Source: Gammaproteobacteria bacterium (GTDB taxonomy: Bacteria > Pseudomonadota > Gammaproteobacteria > Steroidobacterales > Woeseiaceae). From it: a stretch of 55,800 nt of DNA. The position numbers and the translations under genes are program-made. Location: contig JAACFB010000023.1 of NCBI GenBank assembly GCA_009937615.1, forward strand, positions 1-55,800, written 5' to 3'. The notes beneath the pieces were generated by a model. The model searched no databases, had not been told where the DNA came from, and saw only the letters and a list, made by a program, of their open reading frames with translations. Shown here piece by piece: positions 41,840 through 50,101 of this stretch. Every line of letters begins with the position of its first letter. The first letter of the stretch is position 1.

Positions 41840-42784
41840 TCAGCCCGTCAGCGAGTGCGTCGCCGGGGCGAACAAAGATTCGACGGTGACAGGTTTCGTC
41901 AGGATTCTCTGCGTCATCGCATGCCCGATGAGCTCTTCGATGACCTTGCGATTGGGCTCGATGCCGTAGGGCAGGGGATCACCGCCCATCTCGGCTATAC
42001 GCGCGTGTAGCCTGTCCAGTGCGTCCGGATTTCCGAGCTCACCGCGAGTGAGCTTTTGCATGTATTGCTGCTTTGACGCCGCAAACGCGTTAAAGACAGC
42101 GGCAGCAACGCCGGGGTGTGCCTCGAGAACGTCGTTGCGCACGACAACGAGGTGATTGATCGGATAGTGGCCGCGACTCCGGAACGCGGCGAACCCGGCT
42201 TCGAGCGGTTCGGGAATCAGCGGCTGAAACTTCGGATTATCGGTCTTGATATTGATCGCGGCTGCGAGTTCGCCGGACTCCAGCTGATCCTCAATCGTCG
42301 CGCCCTCGGCAATCGAGACGACGTTGGGCGGGGCGCGATAAGCCTCGACGTGCTCGTCGCCTGACAACACCCAGGTAACCTTGCTCAGGTCGACGCCGTA
42401 TTCGTCCTGCAGTATGGCCCGCGCCCAGACCCCTGTCGTCACGGTATAGCCGCGGTTCACGCCGACGCGCTTGCCCTCGAGTTCTTTGGGGTCGCCGATG
42501 GCAAAATCGGTGTTCTGCAGAATCGCACCGTGGTGAAAACCGCGAACGAGAAATATCGGCAGCCCCGTGAATTTCACCCCATGTTCGCGCGCGCACATGT
42601 AGGTTGTCAGTGCCATCTCGCAGACGTCGAACTCGAGCTGCCGCACCATGCGGCGGAAAGCCTGCACTAACACCGGTACTTCCTCGAACTGAAGGTCGAA
42701 GCCTTCCGGGGTTACGGCCCCGCTTTTGAGCGCCGCGTTATTGCCCTGTAGTCGGGTCACGGTTTTGAGAACGGGTCGACTCAT
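41840..42784 (-). CDS. 4,5-Dihydroxyphthalate decarboxylase-like protein
   Basis: A 314-residue protein. It has features of 4,5-dihydroxyphthalate decarboxylase (Pht5), a family with a periplasmic-binding-protein-like fold: FDVCEMALTTYMCAREHGVKFTGLPIFL, VRGFHHGAILQNTDF, KELEGKRVGVNRGYTVTTGVW and YPINHLVVVRND. No signal peptide is present, as expected for the cytoplasmic decarboxylase rather than a solute-binding protein. The start chosen is the second ATG, which has AAGGAGG eleven bases upstream; an ATG seven codons earlier precedes that site. Together with the Rieske oxygenase it suggests conversion of a phthalate-type acid to protocatechuate. Confidence 0.82.
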   Translation of the reverse strand: MSRPVLKTVTRLQGNNAALKSGAVTPEGFDLQFEEVPVLVQAFRRMVRQLEFDVCEMALTTYMCAREHGVKFTGLPIFLVRGFHHGAILQNTDFAIGDPKELEGKRVGVNRGYTVTTGVWARAILQDEYGVDLSKVTWVLSGDEHVEAYRAPPNVVSIAEGATIEDQLESGELAAAINIKTDNPKFQPLIPEPLEAGFAAFRSRGHYPINHLVVVRNDVLEAHPGVAAAVFNAFAASKQQYMQKLTRGELGNPDALDRLHARIAEMGGDPLPYGIEPNRKVIEELIGHAMTQRILTKPVTVESLFAPATHSLTG

Positions 42785-42855
42785 CGCGTCGCTATCCTCC
42801 TTCATTGGTCGCGCAAAAGCATACGCATTCGCATTGTCGCCTGTCGAGCCCGCAG

Positions 42856-43317
42856 TCAGGCGATACCCGGGATCCAGCGCTTGACCCGCCGGGTGTAGGC
42901 CGAGTACTCCTCGCCAAAAAGTTCGCTGAGGCGGGCCTCATCCCCGATGACGCGCCGGTGGAACCACGGAATATGCAGCAGCATGAGCAACAAGCCGAGA
43001 TAGGATCGCAGGCACACGGCAAGGCCGGCGAGGAAGATCAGCAGTCCCAGGTACATTGGATTGCGGGTGTAGGCATAGATGCCGCTGGACACGATTCGCT
43101 CTGGCGGCTTGCCAAGACCCGGCCCGCCGCCGCCCAGCCGGGACCGGTACCGCCCGGACAGCCGGTATTGCAGATAGCCCCACGCAAGCAGCGGCAGACC
43201 CGCCAGCTGGAGCCGCAGTGCGGGTCCCTGGAGCAGCCATTCGACGAGCACCAGCAGCACCGGGTAGATGAGAAATACCCGGCTCGAAGTCGCCCTGACA
43301 AGCCGAATCATTTTCAT
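42856..43317 (-). CDS. Isoprenylcysteine carboxyl methyltransferase-like membrane protein
   Basis: The 153-residue protein has four hydrophobic segments. It matches bacterial ICMT/NnrU-like methyltransferases (PEMT-like): RIVSSGIYAYTRNPMYLGLLI, then FHRRVIGDEARLSELFGEEYSAYTRRVKRW at the C-terminus, the conserved SAM-binding E and R-P motif area. The ATG overlaps the stop of the upstream EutA-like gene (ATGA), indicating coupled translation. Bacterial members methylate varied small molecules or are of unknown function; the coupling with a EutA-like reactivase is unusual. Confidence 0.85.
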   Translation of the reverse strand: MKMIRLVRATSSRVFLIYPVLLVLVEWLLQGPALRLQLAGLPLLAWGYLQYRLSGRYRSRLGGGGPGLGKPPERIVSSGIYAYTRNPMYLGLLIFLAGLAVCLRSYLGLLLMLLHIPWFHRRVIGDEARLSELFGEEYSAYTRRVKRWIPGIA

Positions 43318-44924
43318 GCGACAGCGTCCCTCGCGTGGCCGGCGCCCGTTTTCGGATGGTGCACGAGCTCGCGACGGTGAACGCCGTCGATAACGTCATT
43401 GAAAATCAGCGACTTGATCGTTACGGGCACGGTATTTGAAGGCAATCGCAACTTGCCGATATCGACCGAGTCGAAGTCCCATAGCGCGACGCCATCGATG
43501 ACGAGGACCTCGCTGCCTACCTCCAGCTCACGATGAAGTATGGCACCGAGATTCATCGCGATGTCGGCATCGAGGATGATATAGATCGGCTGGCCCGTGG
43601 CGAAACGCGGCTGCAAGGCCGTAGCGATGCCCTCTGCCAGGCCGCGTATTCGCCGATAGGTCGGCGTTCCCTCCCAATGGAATGCAAGTACGAGTTCTTC
43701 ATCGGTGGGGGTTACTTCGAACATCAGCATGTGGCGGCGAATCGCTTCGACCAGGGCTTCGGCGTCAAAGTCCTCGGTGAAGTCGAAAGCCGGCCGCAGT
43801 ACTTTCAGGTTGCGGCGCGGCAACAGGAGATCCGGGTTGCTGATATAGCCCGTGTTGCCGCTCAGCTGTGCGGTGAATTCGGAACAGCCCAGGGCCGTCG
43901 AGCGAATCCCCTGGCTGTCCGGCAGTAGTTGCCAGGGTAGTGATCCTGTATCGATTCGTGCCCGCAGCGCCTGCCCGAGCTTCTTGCCGAGGTCGCCGAA
44001 CTCCCGATGCTCCCGCGCATAGACATACTCCGCCACGCCCCCGGAGCACACGATCGACTGAACGCCGTCGAGCTGCTCGATTGGATCCGTCAAGTAGAGG
44101 TCTTCTTTGTCCGCAGCGGACAATTCGCCGGTCAGCGCGGCGACAATATCGTCTGCCATCGACTCGGCGACGGACTGCAGCTCGTCATCGGCGATGGTAT
44201 CGCCCAGGCGCCAGTCAAAACCCGCTCGTGCCGCGTGCGTTCGCCCGGCCGGATCGATGCGCTCGAGCTTGTGATTCTCATCCATCGCGAGCAGCCGCCC
44301 GCCGACGTGAATTGCCGCAGTCGACAAGATCTGGCCATTGTCAATCACGCTGAGCTTCGTGGTGCCGCCGCCAATATCGATGTTCAGGACCCGCTCTGCG
44401 CGGTCATGCGACATCTGCGCCGCGCCTGAACCATAAGCGGCCAGCATCGCTTCCATGTGATGCCCGGCCGTCGCGCAGACCAGTGCCCCGCACTTTTCTG
44501 CCAGTATGCGTGCGATTCGCTCCGAGTTCTCCCGCCGCAGGGCCTCGCCGGTCAGTATGACGACGCCGGTATCGATGTCGTCCGGATGCAGGCGCGCATC
44601 GTGATAGGCCTGGTCGACAATCTCCCCCAGTGCTCGCGCATCGATACGGGTTTCACTTTCATAGGGAGTCAGGCTGACAGGCGATTCGAACAATGTTGTT
44701 CGCTCGACAACGAGATAGCGCGTTGACAGGTCAACGGCCTGGCGCTGTAGGTGGACGCGTGAAAAGAGGATCTGCGTGCCGGCTGAGCCGATATCGATAC
44801 CGACGCTGTTGAGTATGACGTTGTCGCGCTGCCAAAGCGGGTGCTCTTCGATCGGTCCCTGATAATCGGGGTCGACATGGTGGCCGTCGGGCGTGTGGTC
44901 CGGATCGGGGTGGTAGTGCTGCAA
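43314..44924 (-). CDS. eutA: EutA-like ethanolamine ammonia-lyase reactivating ATPase, orphan
   Basis: A protein of about 536 residues with the ASKHA (hsp70/actin-like) fold seen in EutA: GIDIGSAGTQILFSR near the N-terminus, LTGEALRRENSERIARILAEKCGALVCATAGHHMEA, NIDIGGGTTKLSVID (phosphate 2), IVCSGGVAEYV (adenosine motif) and IYIILDADIAMNLGAI. EutA frees damaged cobalamin from ethanolamine ammonia-lyase. No eutBC or other eut gene is nearby, so the client is unknown. A TTG start at 44924 has GGAGG five bases upstream; the alternative ATG at 44963 has no ribosome site. A histidine-rich N-terminus (HYHPDPDHTPDGHHVDP) is notable and could bind metal. Confidence 0.82.
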   Translation of the reverse strand: MQHYHPDPDHTPDGHHVDPDYQGPIEEHPLWQRDNVILNSVGIDIGSAGTQILFSRVHLQRQAVDLSTRYLVVERTTLFESPVSLTPYESETRIDARALGEIVDQAYHDARLHPDDIDTGVVILTGEALRRENSERIARILAEKCGALVCATAGHHMEAMLAAYGSGAAQMSHDRAERVLNIDIGGGTTKLSVIDNGQILSTAAIHVGGRLLAMDENHKLERIDPAGRTHAARAGFDWRLGDTIADDELQSVAESMADDIVAALTGELSAADKEDLYLTDPIEQLDGVQSIVCSGGVAEYVYAREHREFGDLGKKLGQALRARIDTGSLPWQLLPDSQGIRSTALGCSEFTAQLSGNTGYISNPDLLLPRRNLKVLRPAFDFTEDFDAEALVEAIRRHMLMFEVTPTDEELVLAFHWEGTPTYRRIRGLAEGIATALQPRFATGQPIYIILDADIAMNLGAILHRELEVGSEVLVIDGVALWDFDSVDIGKLRLPSNTVPVTIKSLIFNDVIDGVHRRELVHHPKTGAGHARDAVA

Positions 44925-45233
44925 TTTAGCCTCCGCAAGTGTCTCTGCATACGCCGCAGGCATCGTGAGATGGCGCTGTCGCGTTGACGGATACTAACTT
45001 GCACCGTGCTTTCGTTAACCGCAATGTTAATTGAAGATGTAACGGTTTTTCTGAGTCAAACTAGGCGCCCGGGACTCGGCGGAGGCCGTAGCCTGCGGCC
45101 CGGGAATGATGGCCGATTATTGGTTTGCATCGACTGACCGATTGCCGCATATTTTTGTAATCGTTTGCGGCGTAAGCAACGCTCGGCGCTGAAAACGTCG
45201 TTAGTGTTCATCAACCGATGAAAAGGTAGCCCA
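44925..45233. other. Divergent intergenic region between EutA-like gene and MoxR operon 3
   Basis: About 309 bases. A TTGACG at 44984 with a poor -10 at 17-base spacing (TGCTTT) faces operon 3. The middle part is AT-richer and contains short inverted pieces (GTTAACCGCAATGTTAA), not clearly an operator. No RNA gene seen. Confidence 0.4.
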
Positions 45234-46226
45234 TTGAATTTCGACGAAGCGGTAGAAAAGGCGAAGACACTGCGTGCGAATCTCGGGCGGATTGTCAAAG
45301 GACATGAAGCGGGTCTCGACGCGACAGTCATTGCAATCCTCGCGCGCGGGCACGTGCTTATCGAGTCCGTCCCTGGCGAGGGAAAGACGTTGCTGGCGAC
45401 GGTGCTGGCGGCGTCCATATCCGGAATCACGACGGGGCGTATCTCCGGACAGCCGACGCTGAAGCCCTCCGACCTGCTGGGTGCCGAAATTGTCGGTCGC
45501 GGGGAAGGGGATTTTCAGCTGATCAAGGGCCCGATCTTCAACAACATCGTGCTTTTTGACGAGTTGAACCGGACGGATCCGAGGACGCAGTCGGCCCTGC
45601 TTGAATCGATGCAGGAATTCCAGGTAACGATCGGCGGTACGCAACATCCCCTGCCATTGCCGTTTCATGTCATAGCAACGCAGAACCCGCTCTCTCACGA
45701 GGGAACCTGGGAGCTGGATGCGGCGGCAAAGCAACGGTTTCTGATCAAGATCGAATGGAAGCCGCCGGCGCGACACGTTGAATATCAGATAGCCAGTGAG
45801 TCGAAGGCGTTTCTCAAGGAGAACATCGAACGCCTGCAGCCGGCGTTATCGGTCGACGAACTGCGGGAAATCCAGGAGATTGCTGCCAAACAGGTTGAGT
45901 TGAGCAGCGACATCATTCACCTGATGAATGCGATAACGGTAGCGACGCGGCCGACCGATGAGTCGTACCCGGCGGCGGCGCTGGATGCCAGCGGCATAGG
46001 CAGCGAGGCGATCAGCAAGTCCGGCGGCGTCAGTTCCCGTGCGTCGAGCTTCTGGCCGCCACTGCTTAAAGCGCACGCCCTGTTTCATGGCCGGCAGCAG
46101 GTCGTTCCGTTCGATGTGTTTGCGACCGCTTACCCGATGCTGACGCACCGCATAGAGACAAACTACCCGGTGGACATGAAAGAGCTGATTCACCTGATCC
46201 TGCGCGAGCGGGGATATGCTTACTAA
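45234..46226 (+). CDS. MoxR-family AAA+ ATPase, operon 3
   Basis: A 330-residue MoxR ATPase, start TTG. Walker A is SVPGEGKT (45-52), Walker B VLFDELNRTDPRTQSALLE, sensor 1 IATQNPLSHEGTWELD. It is strongly similar to the operon 2 protein: long identical stretches such as SGQPTLKPSDLLGAEI and GPIFNNIVLFDELNRTDPRT occur in both. The first glycine of Walker A is serine, as there. It is first in a seven-gene plus-strand operon ending at 51590. The C-terminus overlaps the DUF58 start by 11 bases. Confidence 0.92.
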   Translation: MNFDEAVEKAKTLRANLGRIVKGHEAGLDATVIAILARGHVLIESVPGEGKTLLATVLAASISGITTGRISGQPTLKPSDLLGAEIVGRGEGDFQLIKGPIFNNIVLFDELNRTDPRTQSALLESMQEFQVTIGGTQHPLPLPFHVIATQNPLSHEGTWELDAAAKQRFLIKIEWKPPARHVEYQIASESKAFLKENIERLQPALSVDELREIQEIAAKQVELSSDIIHLMNAITVATRPTDESYPAAALDASGIGSEAISKSGGVSSRASSFWPPLLKAHALFHGRQQVVPFDVFATAYPMLTHRIETNYPVDMKELIHLILRERGYAY

Positions 46227-47127
46227 GCAGGACGAGTCGGCAGAGGCGATACTCGACAAACGTAAGCTGCAGACGCTCGGCGTGCTGTTGCCCATCAGGC
46301 TAAGCGCCCTGTCGTTTTTCTCGGGGCGGCACCCGCTGGGACGGGCCGGCGAGGGCATGCGTTTTCTGCGCACTCGGCCGTTCGAGCCCGGAGAGGACAA
46401 TCCTCGAGACATCGACAAGTTCAGCCCGCCAGGCCAGGTCTGGATCAACGAGTGGGAGGCGGAAGCCCAGGCTTCCGTGCTGGTCTATGCAGATGTGTCA
46501 GCGTCAATGGATTTTGCGCCCAAGGCGGGGTTGCGCAATCTCGCATTGCTGCAGCTGACGTACTCGTTGTGGCGAGCCACTGATCGCGTCAGGACCGTGC
46601 TTTTCAGTGCTGACATACGAGAAACTGTTGCGCAGCGAAACCTCAAGGGCCAGCTCGAGCGGCTCATGGACCGATTGAGTGCAACCGGCATGCGGCAGGG
46701 CCAGGACGCGATCGACGTGCTCAGCGCACATGCCGCGGGCATGCAGCCGGTTCGCGACGATCTCGTTTTCATGGTATCCGACTTCTGCCCGGTGGCCGAC
46801 AGGTCGCTCGACGAGGATGCGCAAACCTGGCGCCTGGCCCAGAGGGCGATACCCTGCGACATTGTGCCCGTCATCATCAGCTTCGAACTGGCCACTGAGC
46901 AGCATGGGTCGATTCGCCTGTGGGATGCCGAGCGGCGCAAACATCGCCTGACGCTGCTGACGCCTGCGCGGATTGCGCGAATCAACTCGGTGGAGGCCGA
47001 GCGCGTGGCCAGGCTCGAACACCTGTTTCGTCGGCTGGGCATGGATTACCTCAAGCTGAAGCAGGAAAAAGATGTCTATCCCGGCCTGGAGACGCTGGCG
47101 CGATGGCGCAGAAGGCGCCGCAATTGA
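46216..47127 (+). CDS. DUF58 protein, MoxR operon 3
   Basis: A soluble 303-residue protein. DUF58 motif RTRPFEPGEDNPRDIDKFS, MIDAS-like VYADVSASMDF, later VSDFCPVADR, basic C-terminus ending RRRRN. It is the counterpart of the operon 2 protein, with the same Met-Leu-Thr start overlapping moxR. The 3' end overlaps the next gene by 25 bases if that gene starts at its ATG. Likely the adaptor to the membrane vWA proteins. Confidence 0.88.
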   Translation: MLTKQDESAEAILDKRKLQTLGVLLPIRLSALSFFSGRHPLGRAGEGMRFLRTRPFEPGEDNPRDIDKFSPPGQVWINEWEAEAQASVLVYADVSASMDFAPKAGLRNLALLQLTYSLWRATDRVRTVLFSADIRETVAQRNLKGQLERLMDRLSATGMRQGQDAIDVLSAHAAGMQPVRDDLVFMVSDFCPVADRSLDEDAQTWRLAQRAIPCDIVPVIISFELATEQHGSIRLWDAERRKHRLTLLTPARIARINSVEAERVARLEHLFRRLGMDYLKLKQEKDVYPGLETLARWRRRRRN

Positions 47128-48134
47128 TCGGCTGCCGATATCGTCGTTTGCGCCTTTTTGCCGCTGTTGCGTCCTTGGCGTTGGCGAGTGCGGCGTGGGC
47201 CGTTGACGATTTTGCCGCGGAAGTATTTCGCAACGATTCAATAACGATCAACGCGGGTCTCGCCGTCGACAGCAGCCAGGTGGTGCATTTCGGTGACGTG
47301 CTGTCGATGATCGTTACGATCGCCTGGGACCCCGGCGCGGTCGCGGTGCCCGAGCCCGATGCCGGTTTCTTTACGGCGGCATGGCCGGAATCCGAAGGAA
47401 TTGTGCTTGCGGATTTTCGGGTACGGCAGAGCACGGCGCCAGGCCCCAGGAAAAACCGGCTCCACGCCCGGTATGACTTCCAGGTACTTGGTTGTCCGGA
47501 CGAGCAAGCGACCTGTCCAGGCGATACCGTGTATCCGTTGCCCGAATTCAGACTGGAGATTCGCCAACGTAACGCGGCAGATGCTGAGGCGGCAACCGAG
47601 CTTGTTCGCTTTCGCCCCTGGCCTGAACTGCTCACGGTCGTTTCAACCATGACACGTGATGCGGAAAACCAGCTTTATCCATTCGAAACATATTTCCCGA
47701 CCGGGGGCTACCCGGATCCGCTGACCGGGACGGACGGCACGCGCGCCTCCGTACTGACAGCCGGGATTGCATTGGCTATTTTGATCGGAGGACTGCTTAT
47801 GTGGCCGTTTCGCTCACGAGCGCAAAGAGAATCCGCGACGGAGACGCCGCGGTGGCAGAAACTTCTGCAGGACCTGCGGGACGACGACGGGGAGAACGAG
47901 GGCCGTTTCCTCGATTCGCTTCGCCGATGTCTCGTCTGGTATTGCAACGACGAACTTGCGATTGATCCGTTTGTCTGGCTGGACCTCGCCGAACCGGGCG
48001 ATGATACCCACGAGGACAAGGACCACGTCGAGCTGCGTGCCGTGTTTGTCGAGCTGCTGCACAGTCCGACGGGTCGCAGCAACGAGCTGATGAAAAAACT
48101 CGATGATCTTATCGGGCAGGGCGGGCGCGCCTAG
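47103..48134 (+). CDS. Exported beta-domain protein with membrane anchor, MoxR operon 3
   Basis: A 343-residue protein with a signal peptide (RLFAAVASLALASAAWA), a periplasmic beta domain with one probable disulfide (LGCPDEQATCPG), a membrane segment (VLTAGIALAILIGGLLMW) and a cytoplasmic helical tail holding SLRRCLVWYCNDELAIDPF. It matches the third gene of operon 2 in order, size and motifs. The start is uncertain: ATG at 47103 overlaps DUF58 by 25 bases, while an in-frame TTG at 47124 would sit in a TTGA overlap with its stop and give a tidier signal peptide. Confidence 0.8.
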   Translation: MAQKAPQLIGCRYRRLRLFAAVASLALASAAWAVDDFAAEVFRNDSITINAGLAVDSSQVVHFGDVLSMIVTIAWDPGAVAVPEPDAGFFTAAWPESEGIVLADFRVRQSTAPGPRKNRLHARYDFQVLGCPDEQATCPGDTVYPLPEFRLEIRQRNAADAEAATELVRFRPWPELLTVVSTMTRDAENQLYPFETYFPTGGYPDPLTGTDGTRASVLTAGIALAILIGGLLMWPFRSRAQRESATETPRWQKLLQDLRDDDGENEGRFLDSLRRCLVWYCNDELAIDPFVWLDLAEPGDDTHEDKDHVELRAVFVELLHSPTGRSNELMKKLDDLIGQGGRA

Positions 48135-48155
48135 GCGCGGCGAGTAACGACGCTG

Positions 48156-49211
48156 ATGGTCTTTTCCGGAATCGACGTGGGTGCCTGGTGGCCTCTGCTA
48201 CCTGCTGCCGGAGCTCTCGTCATTAGCTGGATCGCCTGGTCGCGCCGCAGCGGCGAATTGTTTCCCGACATTGCTTTGCTCAGAAACAGTGCGGCCGCGG
48301 GTGGTCTCGTGGATCGCATGCCGCTGCAGCTCGGCGTGCTGATCAGCGTGTTGCTCCTACTCTCACTGATGGAACTGTCGGCGACACGCTTGATCGAGGT
48401 CGACCGGCGCGCCCGGGATTTCCTCGTGGTTGTCGATACGTCCCGCTCCATGCGCGAGAATACGGCACTGCTTCGGGAACAGTTTCCCCCGACCTACGAG
48501 CGCAAGGCGAATCTCTATGTCGGTGAGGCCGAGGACCCGGCAAAAATTCCGAATCTTGCGCGTTACGAAGTCGCGCGCGAGAGCCTGCTGCACTACCTTA
48601 CATCGCGCAGCGAAGTCGACCGCGTCGGCCTGATTTACTTCAACTCGATGATCTACCTGATGTCGGGTTTTACGTCGAATTTCGACTTCATCGAACAGCA
48701 GCTGGCAGAGATGGACGGCTACGTGACCTTCGGTACCAACATGCGCTGGGCGCTGGAACAGGCGTTGAACCTGGTCGAGCGATACCCCGGGCGCAATCGG
48801 CGCGCCATTATTCTGCTGACGGACGCTGAGGCCCGCAATACGGATTACCTGCAGCAACAGCTCGACCGGCTCCGCCGGCTCGACATCGCTTTTTACCTGC
48901 TCTGGATCACGGCGGACACGGCAGACGGCCAGTCGGCGCTCGCCACGGAATTTCTGCGTACCGTACGAACCTTCGGCAGTGTCTTCACGATCGACGATGT
49001 GAGCGAGGGCTACCTTGACGAAGCGCTTGATGAGATTGCAGAGCTCGAGGACTACGCGTACCGGGAGGGCAGTCATAAGCGTGTCGATCTCTCCAGGTAC
49101 ACGCTGCTGGCCGCTCAGTGGCTCATGTTGCTGTGGATTCTGCTGGCCGGAACGCTTTGGCTGCCCCTGACGAGGCTGAAGCTCGCCGGCGAGGGCGCGC
49201 CCCGTGATTAA
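48156..49211 (+). CDS. Membrane vWA protein, first of MoxR operon 3
   Basis: A 351-residue BatA-like protein: N-terminal membrane segment (WWPLLPAAGALVISWIAW), second (LGVLISVLLLLSLMELSA), vWA domain with complete MIDAS (VDTSRSMREN, FGTNMRWALEQ, LLTDAEARN), then C-terminal membrane segment (WLMLLWILLAGTLWL). The FYLLWITADT segment matches the operon 2 homologue. GTG of the following gene overlaps its 3' end by 8 bases. Confidence 0.88.
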   Translation: MVFSGIDVGAWWPLLPAAGALVISWIAWSRRSGELFPDIALLRNSAAAGGLVDRMPLQLGVLISVLLLLSLMELSATRLIEVDRRARDFLVVVDTSRSMRENTALLREQFPPTYERKANLYVGEAEDPAKIPNLARYEVARESLLHYLTSRSEVDRVGLIYFNSMIYLMSGFTSNFDFIEQQLAEMDGYVTFGTNMRWALEQALNLVERYPGRNRRAIILLTDAEARNTDYLQQQLDRLRRLDIAFYLLWITADTADGQSALATEFLRTVRTFGSVFTIDDVSEGYLDEALDEIAELEDYAYREGSHKRVDLSRYTLLAAQWLMLLWILLAGTLWLPLTRLKLAGEGAPRD

Positions 49212-50091
49212 TTATCTGGTGACTCACAAGAAGCAGCTCGGCAGGAACTTCCTGCTGGTATTGCTTGTCGCGGTCTTTATAGGTGGCTTGCAGGCCGCGA
49301 TGTTTTTCAATTTGTTCTCGGCGCGCGTTGCAGAGGCGAATGTCCAGCTCTTCGAACTCATGGTGGAGAATTCGCAGCGTACGCTGTATCGCGAGATTGC
49401 CGCGCAGATCGAGTCTCTCGACGTTGCCCCACCGGAGACGGATGATCAGGAAAGGTCGCTTGGCGACGCCTGGGATGACTTCCGAAGTCACTTTGCGACC
49501 GCACCGCGCGAGGCTGTAGCGGCACTCGCCGACGAACTGCCCGCCTTGACGGCGGCAATGGGTGCCGACAACCAGAAAGTCACGCGCATTAGTGCGAACC
49601 TTGAACGCCTCGGACAAATCTACGCCGATTCGTACAAAACGCTGCTCGCCGAACTCGACCGTCCGCCCGCCTACGTCTGGCCGGTGGCCGTTGTGCTCGC
49701 CGAGCGCTCAGGATATCGGCAATCCGTGCGATTGAACCGTGCTCTGTACCTCGCACAAACCGGCGACATCGGTACTGCCCGGGTAATGCTGGCCGGCCTC
49801 AATGCGTCGGTCGACGATCCGCGGATCCGCGCAACGATCTACTACCTGCTGGGCCGCCTGCAGTTCGAGTTGTTCCGCGCCACGCCCGAAGTGGAATATT
49901 TCACGCAGGCACTGCAGTACCTGCGCCAGAGCCTGCAGGCAGACCCCGAATTACAGCTGGCGAAGAGACTGCTCGATTTTCTGCTGTCCTTGCCCCAGTC
50001 GGCAGCCGCACCGCAATCCGCAGAGGGCCGGCCCGAGACGCCATCCGAAGGCGAGGGCGCGGCGGTCTCTGCGGAAAAGCGCGTGTTTTGA
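49204..50091 (+). CDS. Membrane-anchored helical-repeat protein, MoxR operon 3
   Basis: A 295-residue protein with a GTG start overlapping the preceding gene. One N-terminal membrane segment (FLLVLLVAVFIGGLQAAMFF) is followed by a periplasmic helical region with TPR-like features (ALYLAQTGDIGTARVMLAGL, YYLLGRLQFELFRATPEVEYFTQALQYLRQSL). The C-terminus is a low-complexity tail (RPETPSEGEGAAVS) resembling the glutamate/glycine tail of the operon 2 protein. It is the counterpart of the gene at 30793. Likely a scaffold linking the two vWA proteins. Confidence 0.78.
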   Translation: MINYLVTHKKQLGRNFLLVLLVAVFIGGLQAAMFFNLFSARVAEANVQLFELMVENSQRTLYREIAAQIESLDVAPPETDDQERSLGDAWDDFRSHFATAPREAVAALADELPALTAAMGADNQKVTRISANLERLGQIYADSYKTLLAELDRPPAYVWPVAVVLAERSGYRQSVRLNRALYLAQTGDIGTARVMLAGLNASVDDPRIRATIYYLLGRLQFELFRATPEVEYFTQALQYLRQSLQADPELQLAKRLLDFLLSLPQSAAAPQSAEGRPETPSEGEGAAVSAEKRVF

Positions 50092-50101
50092 GCCGGCCAG
50101 C

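Noticed and set aside
41821..41866. Imperfect inverted repeat between the alpha/beta hydrolase and the decarboxylase-like gene
   Set aside because: The stem is interrupted, lies partly in the coding end, and no T-tract follows it on either strand.
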